DNA from: Rhizophagus clarus
Taxonomy: Eukaryota; Glomeromycota; Glomeromycetes; Glomerales; Glomeraceae
Assembly: GCA_015698045.1 (NCBI GenBank)
Contig: BLAL01000250.1
Coordinates: 372,001-436,000 of the forward strand
Direction of reading: 5' to 3'
Length of the DNA: 64,000 bases
Below, one piece after another: positions 1 to 10,546 of the stretch (within the stretch, counting starts at the first letter, position 1; each line of letters starts with the position of its first letter). The notes under the pieces were generated by a model. The model was not told the DNA's origin. It made no database searches and saw nothing but the letters and a program-made list of their open reading frames with translations. The translations under genes were made by a program, and so were the position numbers.

Positions 1-640
1 AATCTAAACTCTTGAAATCGCTCCTAAAAAGCGTAAAGAAACAACATTAGTTTCGCTTTACAGCAGATAAAAACCATTAAAGAAACGAAACCTACCTACG
101 ATATCAACCCAAGAACTGAAAATCCTTGAAATCGCTTCTAAAAAGTGAAAGTAAATGACGTTAATTTCATTTAACAATAGGAAAAAAGCACTAAAGACAA
201 GGAAATGAAATATCTACCTATCGTCCCAAGAAAGCCTTAGAATCGTTCCTAAAAAACAACATTTTATTAAAAATTACGCGTCAAATTTTTAAAAAAAAAT
301 TCCGAATAATTAATTAATTAGCCAATCATTTTTTTTTAAAAAAAAAATTTTACAGGGGAGGGGGGGAAATTTCCCCCCGGTTAAGATTAGCAATACTCTA
401 TTAAATAAATGTCAATTTTTAAATAAAGAACTAAATTATTAAATATCGGTTGATTTGGAAATTTTTATTGCCATTAGTACATAAAAATAGTCAAGACTTT
501 TCTGATCAGCCGATATGACATTTTAATTCAAATATTTCAGAAAAATTTATCCTGTTTTTGCTTGGTTAATTGAATAATTAAAATATATGATTGCATGTTA
601 ATATCAACTAATATTTTAGTTTGGTCAAGATTAACTGATT
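1..640. repeat. A-rich degenerate repeat and gene-free DNA
   Basis: No gene is visible. Positions 1-250 carry loosely repeated phrases of the type 'gaaatcgctcctaaaaa' followed by 'gaaac'. They resemble the long A-rich repeat field at about 16,900-18,420 of this window. A poly-A/poly-T stretch and a G run lie at 270-375. The rest up to 640 is AT-rich without coding signal. Confidence 0.45.
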
Positions 641-1748
641 CTACGAAATGATAATTTATTAACACATAGTCTGAATTTATACATTTACCAAACAAATCTT
701 TTAAGATAAAGAAAATGGAATACATAAAGAGTAAAAAATATATCTATTACCAATGAAGAAGATAATAATTAAATTTTAGATTGACTATAAGGTGAATTAC
801 CCAATTACTGAAATCAGCAGTGCTCTTAAGCGTACTATTTCAGCTATTTTGTGAAACTCGATATAATAACTATGCGGTAGATATGATTGAATTTAAGAGA
901 AAAGATATGCAAGCCTAAATATTTGGCTTAGATGAAAATAAAGAAACAAAATTAGCAAATGAAATTGGAAAAAATATAAACAAATGTACCGAAACCTAAA
1001 AAAATAAAAATAGTTAGTAAAATTAAATGGGAAACGAAGTCAAAAGGAATATAAAAAGGAAAATGTAGTATGAAATAAAAGGAAGAATGTTTTTTATTTA
1101 TTTTATTATCAATAAAGTATATAAACCAAATTTATTTAAAAAAAATTAGAGAAAATACATTTAAAAGAAATATATTCGTGCGAAGGAAACATGATAAAGA
1201 AGAATAAAAAAGTTTTAATATGTACTAAAAGTGAAGAGGACTTTGTACGAAAAATATTTTTTGAAAAAAAAGTGGAAAATAAAACAAAGTTATTTAAAAA
1301 CAAATTTTCACAACATTCGGCCAATGAAATTTTATTAATCCAAAGTGATATTGAGACAAATAAGATTGACGGAGCAGCGAATTTTTGGACGCTATTCCGT
1401 CTTACTAAGTTACTCGTTCTTGTCTAATGTACTTACCAATGTACTCATCGAGGCACATCTCCAAATTAAAATCCAGATTTGATAAAGAAGTTTCTTGAAT
1501 TGTATTCAATTAGATAAGTTAATACCTCTGCAAAAATTATGATGCTTTCACATTAAACACAAAAACACGTGATAAAATGTATTGTAATTTTAAATTAATT
1601 ATCTTTTTTGATAATCTTAACATAGTCGCATTACAGACAATTGAATTATTCGAATTTATTAATTTTAAACTAATTTATTTCTTTTGCAAAGAAAATGATG
1701 TCCTTAGTTTAAAGAAAAATTAATCGACAGCGAAGTTTTATATGATGC

Positions 1749-1754
1749 CACGTG
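1749..1754 (+). promoter_or_regulatory. CACGTG (E-box) ahead of BTB gene A
   Basis: A perfect CACGTG palindrome sits about 155 nt upstream of the start codon. The same hexamer is found upstream of all three BTB genes in the window (1749, 6381, 31250). bHLH factors typically bind this motif. Use by such a factor is inferred from the shared position only. Confidence 0.4.
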
Positions 1755-1831
1755 ATACGTGATATCAATTTCAGGAAAATGGTTTATCCGGGAAATAGGC
1801 GCATAATCAAATTAGAGTAACGTTACATGCT

Positions 1832-1840
1832 TATATAAAA
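1832..1840 (+). promoter_or_regulatory. TATA box of BTB gene A
   Basis: TATATAAAA lies about 70 nt upstream of the ATG at 1908. It matches the TATATAAAA at 6467-6475 ahead of the second copy and TATAAATA ahead of the third BTB gene. Confidence 0.6.
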
Positions 1841-1907
1841 GGCTCCCATACATTTTTTTTATGTTAAGCATTTTTCATTTTTTAACCGAAAATAAATTAT
1901 TTTAAAA

Positions 1908-3087
1908 ATGGTTGACAACGAATTTTTGAAAAAATTATCACAAAATTTACTTAAAACGTTAAATGATGATGAATATTCTGATATTACAATTGAAGTTGGT
2001 AATGACCCTTACGTACAAATCTTCCGTGTACACATGGTAATTTTAAATTGTCGTTCGACTTATTTGCGTAGAATTTTATCAACTAATAAAAAGAAGAATG
2101 ATGGAACTTTGGTACAAATTAAATTCCCAAATATTTCACCAGAAATTTTTCATATAATTTTAAGGTGAGAAAAGAAAAAAAAATTATAAAAAATAAAAAG
2201 ATTTATTAATTTTATACGTTTTATTTGTTTTATTAATTTTTTAATCGTGAATATATTTTAGATATATTTATGGAGGAAAGTTATCTTTGGAAGAATATGA
2301 TACTTCAGATATTGTTAAAATCTTGGTCGCCGCCAATGAATTATGTCTTCAAGAATTAGTCACTCATTTACAATCATTTTTGATTAAAAATAAAACAGAT
2401 TGGATGGAAAAAAATTTTAATTTAACATATCAAACAAGTTTCGAAAATAATTCCTTCTTGGAACTTCAGGAATATTGTACTAATTTAATTTCCGAATATC
2501 CAGATAAAATACTTGAATCATTGGATTTCTCTACAATTCCAGAAAATCTTTTAATCTCAATTATTCAAAGTGATAATCTTCAAATAGATGAAGTTCAAAT
2601 ATGGGAACATGTTCTTAAATGGGGTCTTGCTCAAAATCCTGGTCTTTCTTCGGATCATTCCACTTATTCAAAAGATGATTTTATTTCTTTAAAGAATACT
2701 TTACAGCGGTGTATTCCTTTTATAAGATTCTATAATTTAACTTCGAAAGATTTTGCTGATAAAGTATTACCTTATAAAAAAGTTTTATCAAAGGAATTAT
2801 ATACAGATTTATTAAAAACATTTTTATACTTACATCCTAATAGTAAGCCAAGTGAGAAATCAAAGCCTCGTATGACAAAAAAATATAGTCAAACAAATTC
2901 AGAGAATAAGCAAATAAAACAAAGCCATATAGGTTCTCTAATATCACATGATAGTAGGAGAAATAACGTCAAAAAAATTATTGCGGATATATCAGACGAA
3001 GAATATCCAATGTCACATGAAAGTAGAAGAAATAACGTCAAAAAAATTATTCCAGATAAATCAAACAAAGAATTTGAACGATTATAA
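1908..3087 (+). CDS. BTB-BACK protein A, TLD domain missing
   Basis: Two exons, 1908-2164 and 2262-3087, joined across a 97-nt GT-AG intron (donor gtgaga, acceptor tttag) that splits an Arg codon; 360 residues. BTB/POZ covers about residues 20-130 (DITIEVG near the start, RRILSTN, then YIYGGKL just after the splice). BACK covers about 135-235, with IQIWEHVLKWG-type residues. BTB domains dimerise and many recruit cullin-3 E3 ligases; that role is inferred from the family. The related gene at 29,623-31,157 continues into a TLD domain, but this one does not. It ends in a lysine-rich tail with two 23-residue repeats (SHxSRRNNVKKII). Further repeat units continue past the stop, so the tail seems to have grown into repeat DNA. 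TATA and CACGTG motifs lie upstream. Confidence 0.85.
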
Positions 3088-3240
3088 TATCTCCAGTATC
3101 ACATGATGGTAGGAGAAATAACGACAAAAAATATTGCGGATAATCAGACGAAGAATTTGGTCGATTTATGATATCCAATATCACATGACCGATGATAGTA
3201 GGAGAATAAGAAATATTGCGGTAAAATCAAATGTGAAATA
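2943..3240 (+). repeat. Degenerate minisatellite at the end of BTB gene A
   Basis: Four copies of a unit starting 'tcacatgatagtagg' begin at 2944, 3013, 3099 and 3181. The first two are exactly 69 bp apart and lie in the coding frame (23 residues each). The last two are 3' of the stop codon, spaced 86 and 82 bp, and out of frame. Confidence 0.75.
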
Positions 3241-3611
3241 AACGAATTTGAAGATTAACTAACTGTAGATAGTTTAAAAACACCAGTAACAAAAGATGAG
3301 AGTATTACTATGATGATGCTTGCAAAAGAACAGTTTAAATAATTTATACATAAAAACCAATTTTATTTTCCTTTGACATTGTGGTTAGAAATAAATATTA
3401 GTTTTTTTTTTGGAATATATTTAAGTATTATCTCTTATACTGTTTATTTGCCCACAGTTCTACTTATCAATCGAAGTTTTTGTGATACTTATAGTAAAAT
3501 TTATTTTATTCAATAGTGACATTTTTTCATAATATCTTGAAATATAATTATAAAAAAGCTATTTATAAATAATTAAAATTACAGATTGAAATATCTTATG
3601 TTATTACCGTA
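3241..3611. other. Gene-free AT-rich DNA
   Basis: Nothing recognisable is visible between the repeat tail of BTB gene A and the first MITE. Confidence 0.5.
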
Positions 3612-3900
3612 TAGCGCTGCATCCAGCAATACTACCACCCTATATAGCACCAAGGTATTATTCAATTTACAGTACATTTGATTAGTATCAGGGTACTGAT
3701 CAAGTGTTTGTTTTGACTATTATGTATTACTGATCTGAATTATCGTCTTTTTATTTCATTTTATTATAAAATTGAACATAAAAAAAAACCCATTAAAGCC
3801 TTTTTGACTACTTAATTATCATATTGTCACATGATTAGTACCCTTTCTAAGCCGGATTTCTTGAATAGTACTGGAGGTTACTACTGTAAATGCAGCGCTA
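3612..3900. mobile_element. 289-bp MITE with TAGCGCTGCAT inverted ends
   Basis: The ends are TAGCGCTGCAT and its exact reverse complement. Both sides are flanked by TA, and the symmetry extends to CGTATAGCGCTGCAT. There is no coding capacity. The TA target duplication and short perfect terminal repeats suggest a non-autonomous Tc1/mariner-type element, but no transposase is at hand to confirm the family. Confidence 0.65.
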
Positions 3901-3973
3901 TACGATATTGGATATAATTTATTAAGATATGATGTTGTAAATGATTTTGACATATGAAATTCTAGTCTTAGAA

Positions 3974-4834
3974 TAGGGTTGGATTGGTCCTAGCAAAAAC
4001 CGGTCCTGCGTCGGTCTTGGGACCAGTCCTCACTCCTCACGGTCTTCGGTCCTTGTCCATATGATTTTTATATCCAATAAAAATGTGCCAATTTTTGTGC
4101 CCACCTATTTTTAATTGAGATTTTTTTCGATTCAAAATTTTATACCTTTTTAATTTTAGAAAATGATTGATTTTTATTATGTTAAATAAAATTACGCAGA
4201 ATTAAAGTACTCCAGAGATCCACAATTAATTACAATCTCATAAATAAGTTATTGCTATGACAATTTCCTACAGTCAGCTCGCGATATAACGAACCCTCCG
4301 GGTTTCACCTCAATTCGTTATAAGATTATAACGAAGAATTTTAAAGGATTTAATTGGTTGGTTCGTTATAACGAGTGTTACTGCCGTATTTGATTGGTTA
4401 AACGTCACGTGATATGTAAAAATTCGCTATAATGCGAGTTCGTTATATCGAGAGCCGACTGTATTTAAATGCGTTGGTCACGAAGTTACTACATAATAAT
4501 AAATCAAATTGAACTTTTGAACTTTGAAGGTACCGATAATTATTTTAAATGAGAATTTTATTAATTGATTTATAAATTTAATCTATTTCCAATTTTTTTT
4601 ATTTATAATATTTTTATATTTTTATAATTAGTAGCACTCGTATAGTCAACTATAAATATATTAATAAATATATAAATAGTAGATGCAGTAAATAACTATA
4701 GCAATGCTGCTATAAATGACCATCTAGCGTTTAAAACCTATCCTAACTGCTCTTGAGAAGGAAAATTCTTAAAAGTGAAGTGGATTTAAAGATCTTAAAA
4801 TCTTATCAGTCCAGACCGGACTAACCCAACCCTA
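3974..4834. mobile_element. Non-autonomous hAT element, with a nested MITE
   Basis: The ends are TAGGGTTGGATTGGTCC and the reverse complement of TAGGGTTGGGTTAGTCC. A perfect 8-bp direct repeat TCTTAGAA (3966-3973 and 4835-4842) flanks it, the target duplication length of hAT transposons. Subterminal GGTCC/GGACC phrases recur near both ends. No transposase is encoded. Without the nested 191-bp element it is about 668 bp. Truncated relatives lie at 34,950-35,568 and about 44,200-44,273. Confidence 0.85.
4271..4461. mobile_element. 191-bp TA-flanked MITE nested in the hAT element
   Basis: The inverted ends begin CAGTCAGCTCGCGATATAAC on the left. The right end, reverse-complemented, is CAGTCGGCTCTCGATATAAC. 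TA dinucleotides flank both sides (4269-4270, 4462-4463). CAGTC...TATAACG ends with a TA target are typical of Tc1/mariner/pogo-derived MITEs. Its position inside the hAT element shows it inserted later. Confidence 0.85.
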
Positions 4835-6380
4835 TCTTAGAATAAACTTATGACATGAATCTTTTTAAGCTTTTGGACTTAAACTTTTGACATAAATATT
4901 TAGACTTTCAAACTTTTAATTATGAAATGTGTCAAGTTTTCTTGATAACTAAAATGACATAAGTAAGAGAATGATAATGAAATGATAATCTTATTGGCAC
5001 ATACAAACCAATTTTTCAAGATAGAGAAAATGAAATACATGAAGAGTAAAAAATATATCCATTAATACTAATGATTAATTAAATTTAGATTGATTATAAA
5101 GTGAATTACTCAATTACTGAAAACAGAAATATTGAACAGTGCTCTTAAGCGTACTAAATATGACCAACAAATTGTAAAGACCTAAAATAATTAACATTAT
5201 TTTTTTTTTAATAAACATCAAACGTTATTTACGTCAATGACGTGGCATAGTAGAAGGTTTGCATCTCCCTATACGACGTTTTATAAATTGGTAGAGGTTT
5301 TTTTTTTCTAAAAATTGCACAATGACAAAGCAAATAATGTTTCACTATTAAAAATTCGTAAACATAAGATAATTGTTGCTGATTTTGGTTAAACATAAAA
5401 ATTAAGCACAAAATCAAAGTTCGACAATTTAACAAAAATTTTATTGTTTCAGCTATTAATACAGTAATTTAAAAGGAAAAAAGATATCCACGCCTAAATA
5501 TTGGGCGTAGATAAAAATAAAGAAACAAAATTAGCAAATGAAATTGAAAAAAAAATAAAAAAATGACTTTTTCTTTAAAAGAAAACTCTTCGAACCTTAA
5601 TACAATGAAATAGAACCACCCGAAACCTAAAAAATAAAAATAAAGTTAGTAAAATAAAATGGGAAGCGAAGATAAAAGGAATCTAAAAAGGAAAATGTAG
5701 TACGAAATAGAAGAAAGAATGATTTTATTTATTTTATTATCAATAAAGTACAGAACCAAATTTATTTAAAAATTAGAGAAAATATATTTTGAATATTTGA
5801 AAAAGATATATGTGTGCGCAGGAAACATGATAAAAAGAATTAAAAAGTTTTTAACATGATGTACTAAATGTGAAGGTGACCTTGTACAAAAAAATATGTT
5901 TTGAAAAAAAAGCGGAAAATAAAACAAAGTTACTTAAAAACAAATTTTCACAACATTCGGCCAATGAAATTTTATTAATCCAAAGTGCAAATAAGATTGA
6001 CGGAGCAGCGAATTTTTGGACGCTATTCCGTATTACTAAGTTCTCGTTCTTGCCTAATGTACTTACCAATGTACTCATCGAGGCACATCTCCGAAGTAAA
6101 ATCCAGATTTGATAAAGAAGTTACTTGAATTGTATTCAATTAGATAAGTTAATACCTCTGCAAAAATTATGATGCTTTCACATTAAACACAAAAACACGT
6201 GTTAAAATGTATTGTAATTTTTAAATTAATTATCTTTTTTGATAATCTTAACATAGTCGCATTACAGACAATTAAATTATTCGAATTTATTAATTTTAAA
6301 CTAATTTATTTCTTTTGCAAAGAAAATGATGTCCTTAGTTTAAAGGAAAATTTAATCGATAGCGAAGTTTTATATGAAGC

Positions 6381-6386
6381 CACGTG
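6381..6386 (+). promoter_or_regulatory. CACGTG (E-box) ahead of BTB gene B
   Basis: A perfect CACGTG about 160 nt upstream of the start codon, at the same relative position as in gene A. Confidence 0.4.
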
Positions 6387-6466
6387 ATAAGTGATATCAA
6401 TTTCAGGAAAATGGTTTATCCGGGAAATAGGCGCATAATCAAATTAGAGTAACGTTACATGCTTAT

Positions 6467-6475
6467 TATATAAAA
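6467..6475 (+). promoter_or_regulatory. TATA box of BTB gene B
   Basis: TATATAAAA about 70 nt upstream of the ATG at 6545, conserved with gene A. Confidence 0.6.
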
Positions 6476-6544
6476 GGTTCTCGTACATTTTTTTTTATGT
6501 TGAACATTTTTCATTTTTTTAACCGAAAATAAATTTTTTTAAAA

Positions 6545-7665
6545 ATGGTTTACAATGAACTTTTACAAAAATTATCACAAAATTTCCTTGAAATTTTAAG
6601 TGATGATGAATTTTGTGACATTACGATCGAAGTTGGTAATGATCCTTACGTAAAAATTTTCCGTGCTCACATGGTAATTTTAAATTATCGTTCTACTTAT
6701 TTACGTAGAATCTTATCAACTAATAAAAAGAAGAATGATGGGACTTTGGTACAAATTAAATTACCAAATATTTCACCAGAAATATTTCAAATAATTTTAA
6801 GGTGAGAAAAAAAATTAAAAAATAAAAAAAAATAATTTGCCATTTTATACGTTTTATTATTTATTACATTTATTATTATTTTATTTTAATCGGGAATACT
6901 TTTTTTTTTTATTTTAGGTACATTTATGGAGGGAAATTATCTTTGGAAGAATATGATACTTTGGATATTGTTGAAACATTGACAGCCGCCAATGAATTAA
7001 GACTTCAAGAATTAGTTACTCATTTACAATCTTTTTTGATTAAAAACAAAACGAACTGGATGGAACAAAACTTTAATTTGATATATCAAACAAGTTTTGA
7101 AAATAATTCTTTCTTGGAACTTCAGAAATATTGTACTAATTTAATTTCCGAATATCCAGATAAAATACTCGAATCATTGGATTTCTCTACAATTCCAGAA
7201 AATCTTTTAATCTCAATTATTCAAAGTGATAATCTTCAAATGAATGAAGTTCAAATATGGGAACATGTTCTTAAATGGGGTCTTGCTCAAAATCCTGGAC
7301 TTTCTTCGGATCATTCCACTTATTCAAAAGATGATTTTATTTCTTTAAAGAATACTTTACAGAAATGTATTTCTTTTATAAGATTCAATAATTTAACTTC
7401 TAAAGAATTTTCTGACAAAGTATTACCTTATAAAAAAGTTTTACCAAAGGAATTATATATGGATTTATTAACTTCATTTCTAAACTTACATCCTAATAGT
7501 AAACTAAGTGGGAAACCAAAGCCTCGTATGACTAAAAAGCATAGTAAAGCTAAGTCAGAGAATAAGCATGTAAAACAAAAAAATAGTACGAAAAAAGTGA
7601 CAGAGTCGGAAATGGACACTACTATGAAAATAATGACAATTGAAGATCTTAACAATTTATCGTAG
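6545..7665 (+). CDS. BTB-BACK protein B, TLD domain missing
   Basis: Two exons, 6545-6801 and 6918-7665, with a 116-nt intron at exactly the same codon as in gene A; 334 residues. BTB (about 20-130) and BACK (about 135-235) are very similar to gene A. They share the phrases RRILSTNKKKNDGTLVQIK and ILESLDFSTIPENLLISI. The C-terminus is a different basic, Lys/Ser-rich tail (KPRMTKKHSKAKSENKH) with no TLD domain and without the minisatellite of gene A. It is a tandem duplicate of gene A with its promoter. A cullin-3 adaptor role is possible for a BTB-BACK protein but is not shown by the sequence. Confidence 0.85.
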
Positions 7666-8090
7666 TATAGAAAACAAGTCCTATATTTTGCCTATTCCAT
7701 CTTATTTGTACTCTGTAACGCAATTGCTATTTAAGTAAATAGTTATTCTATTTTTTATTTATTACTTTATATTTTATATGTATGTACTCCGTGAAGTTCC
7801 CATCCAAAGATTTTCAAAACACTTGCAACAAATACTCTTTTTTGGTCACGATCTACTGTACGTTTAAGGAAATACTTTGGGTGAAAATTTAATTAATCAT
7901 TAATCCATTAATCCATTAATCCATTAATCATTAATCATTAATCATTAATCATTAATCATTAATCATTAATCTGTTGATTATTGGATTATTCGGCAGAGTA
8001 GCGCCCCACCCTCCCACCTTACGAATTCGTGTCTTATTTATAAAATAAATTATTTATATATTTTTTTTTGTAATGTAAATAGAATGTGAG
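7666..8090. repeat. Gene-free stretch with an ATTAATC(C) microsatellite
   Basis: About eleven copies of ATTAATC or ATTAATCC run from about 7892 to 7972. The flanking DNA is AT-rich without coding signal. It is not a TTAGGG-type telomere repeat. Confidence 0.7.
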
Positions 8091-8760
8091 AAAAAAAAAA
8101 TTTTTTTTTTTTTTGTGTTTAAAAAAAATCACGTGGTGAAAAAAAAGTAAATTAAATTTAAATTAAATTAAATTAAATCCATAAAAAGATAATAAATAAG
8201 TAATTGTTTATTACCATCTTAGGGAATATTGAGGCTTAATGACCTCCTTAGATCGCAATAGTTTTATTGTCACAATGATTTTCATTCATTCATCTACTCG
8301 TACGTTTAGATAAAATAATAAACAAAAAAAAATAGATTGTCAAAACTGTAAAAAAAAAAAATTTTTTTCACCAATGAATTTATTACATGTTGAAAAAAAA
8401 AAAAGTAGTTTTTAAATAATTTAAATTAAATCCAGAAAGGTAATCGACAGGCAATTGTTTATTACTCTGTTAAGCAATATTGAATTTACTCCTATATTTT
8501 TATGTAATGATGTTAAAAAAATAAATAAAAAAAAAAAAATAAATTGTGAAACTGAAAAAAAAAAATAGTATTTCTCACCAAATACGTGTTGAAGAAAAAA
8601 AATGTATTGATGAATTAAACTATATCTGAAAAAAAAAAAAAAGTTGATCGATGGGCAAATTGTTTATTATCGTTTTAGGAAATATTAAGGCTTAATGATG
8701 TCATCCTTAGACCGGATTTACTACTGGATTTACTACAATATCTTGTCTTTATTCATCATA
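8090..8760. repeat. Three diverged tandem units of about 205-250 bp
   Basis: Each unit contains 'aattgtttatta' (8202, 8453, 8658), preceded by an 'aaattaaatcc'-like phrase and poly-A/poly-T blocks. It is followed by 'aatattgag' or 'aatattaaggcttaatg'. Unit lengths differ through homopolymer changes. No gene is seen up to 9175, where long A and T runs (about 8961-9031) and a TATATATATA stretch (about 9110) precede the next gene. Confidence 0.6.
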
Positions 8761-9175
8761 TAACGTAATCTAAGGATGATAAATTATTTTTTTTCATTTA
8801 TTTTTTTCATGTAATACACAACAAATACGCAATTATGGAAAAAAAAGTGATATACATGTAAAAATATGGAATTATGAAAAAAAAATTTTTTTATTATTGA
8901 ATGATGTAGAATGAAAGAATAAAAGAATTTTTTTTTTAATTTAAAAAATTAAAAAAGGTTTCAAAAAAAAAAAAAAAAAAAAAACTATGTTAATAATGAG
9001 TCTCTAGCTTTTTTTTTTTTTTTTTTTTTTTTTAATATTTTAATATTTGAAAAAATTTTGCGGATCAAAAAATTGTTAAATTGGCTGGTGGGGAAATCTT
9101 AATTTAAAAATATATATATATATCCCATGTGTATATTTACCGAAAAAAAAAATCTCTCTTAACCCAAACCACAAC

Positions 9176-10154
9176 ATGCCTGCAAAAATCTCCACGATTT
9201 GTTATCTTCATGATTTCACTGAACGGCTTACTCAGGAATTTACAGTGAAGGAAATTACGGCAGTTGCGAGATTGGATGATAACGACCCTACAAAAATTGT
9301 GTATTTGAGAGTTAAAGCCTTTATTCCGGTAGATCAAAATATTCCGTGTCAGATTGAAGATTTTAGTAATGGCCAAGTTGTTTTCTTAAAAGGAAAATTC
9401 GTCGCTTGTGCCAGTTGGTATAGTGTATGTATTTTTTTCTACTTGTTCTTTACTTTACTATTCCCAACTAAAGTTTTTTAAATTTTATAAAAATTTATTT
9501 AAATTAAATAATAAATAAAAAATATCAAAGGTTAATGCAACATCCATTAAGACAATCGATAATATGGGGTTCGATGATATGCCCGCGATCGGTTTAAATG
9601 TAATGATTCTGGGACTAACCACCAAGACAGTCAGGAATGTTGATAGCCAATCCATCATCGATTTCTATGTCGAGGAAAACTTAGGTGATCGGGAACCGGG
9701 AGAATTCTGGGTTGAAGTCAGGCATAACGCGAACCTCAGATATCTCGCGAATAAAACAAATGCTATAAATCAAAGCATGCGATCATCCACTGCTTTATTG
9801 GTGGGCACGTTAACCTATCAGGGGCCGGTGTTAGACGAAACTACTGGCGATAAGACATCTCCCGGAAAGCATATACTAACGTTGGATGATATTTCTTTGA
9901 TTTCTACTAACCGTAACCCTGCTGCCAACCCACAGCAGTCATCAAACGTCCCGTGGTTAAATTCGAGAACAAATACCAGAACCCAACGTCCCGCGCGAGG
10001 TGCTTCGCCAAGAACGTCTAGAAGAGGACGAGGAAGTTCATCTCAGATGAGATTGAGATCGTCGTCACTCGCGTCAGCCTTGTCCTCCAATCCAGTCCCT
10101 ACTATGATTGCTGGTGCCATTGACGAACCTCAGCAGGAAGCTTCGGAAGAGTAG
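9176..10154 (+). CDS. OB-fold-like protein next to the Helitron helicase
   Basis: Two exons, 9176-9424 and 9531-10154, with a 106-nt phase-0 intron (donor gtatgt, acceptor caaag); 290 residues. The N-terminal half alternates beta-strand-like hydrophobic stretches, with VVFLKGKFVA at the exon end typical of OB-fold single-strand DNA binding proteins. A second similar block runs to about residue 200. The tail is basic and Arg/Gly/Ser-rich (SRRGRGSSSQ). It is transcribed in the same direction as the Helitron Rep/helicase that starts 393 nt downstream. Some plant and other eukaryotic Helitrons carry RPA-like genes, so a single-strand binding partner is a reasonable reading. The OB fold is inferred from sequence texture rather than a diagnostic motif. 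Confidence 0.6.
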
Positions 10155-10546
10155 ATTTAGATTTATTTTTTTCTTTATTTTTATTTTTTAAAATGAATTT
10201 CTTTATTAATGTGATGAAATTTTTATGAAATGTCATTTTTTTTTTTTTGTTTTGAAATAAATTTTTTATTTTGTAAATAAAAATATGACGTAAAACTTTT
10301 TTATTTAATTTATTAAATAAAAGTATCTAATGAATTCAACTAATGAATTCAATGAATGTCTATCTATACATAAATAGACAAATAAATAAATAAAATATCG
10401 TTCAGCCCATACGTTTAACCGTATATTTTTTTTCTTTTTCGGTTTTCTTGCTATTTTTTTTTTTTTATTTATAAATACATCTAAATTTCTCCTCAGAAAG
10501 ATGAAAAAAAAAAAGAGCTTTTTTTTTTGACCAAATAAAATTATAA
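10155..10546. other. Spacer between OB-fold gene and Helitron helicase
   Basis: AT-rich with homopolymer runs and a short 'aatgaattcaa' direct repeat near 10,330. There is no gene. It probably holds the 3' end of the upstream gene and the promoter of the downstream one. Confidence 0.5.

Larger units (their letters stand above)
640..1907 (+). repeat. Upstream unit of the BTB tandem duplication, copy 1
   Basis: This 1.25-kb stretch is repeated, diverged but colinear, at about 4,975-6,544 ahead of the second BTB gene. Shared phrases include 'gtgctcttaagcgtact', 'caacattcggccaatg' and 'cgaggcacatctcc'. A partial third copy lies at about 16,200-16,860. The small ORFs here are not conserved in frame between copies, so I read it as promoter or non-coding DNA. 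The duplication carried the whole upstream region with the gene. Confidence 0.7.
4975..6544 (+). repeat. Upstream unit of the BTB tandem duplication, copy 2
   Basis: This is a colinear diverged copy of about 640-1907, ending at the second BTB start codon. It holds the shared CACGTG at 6381-6386 and TATATAAAA at 6467-6475. Between the two copies, small indels and substitutions are spread evenly and the coding exons are more similar than this region. Confidence 0.7.

Noticed and set aside
1191..1427. ORFs inside the BTB upstream duplication (also 5870-6112)
   Set aside because: The two copies do not preserve one reading frame or length, so they look non-coding.
7892..7972. ATTAATC(C) repeat as an internal telomere
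   Set aside because: The unit does not resemble fungal TTAGGG repeats, and it is short and flanked by ordinary intergenic DNA.
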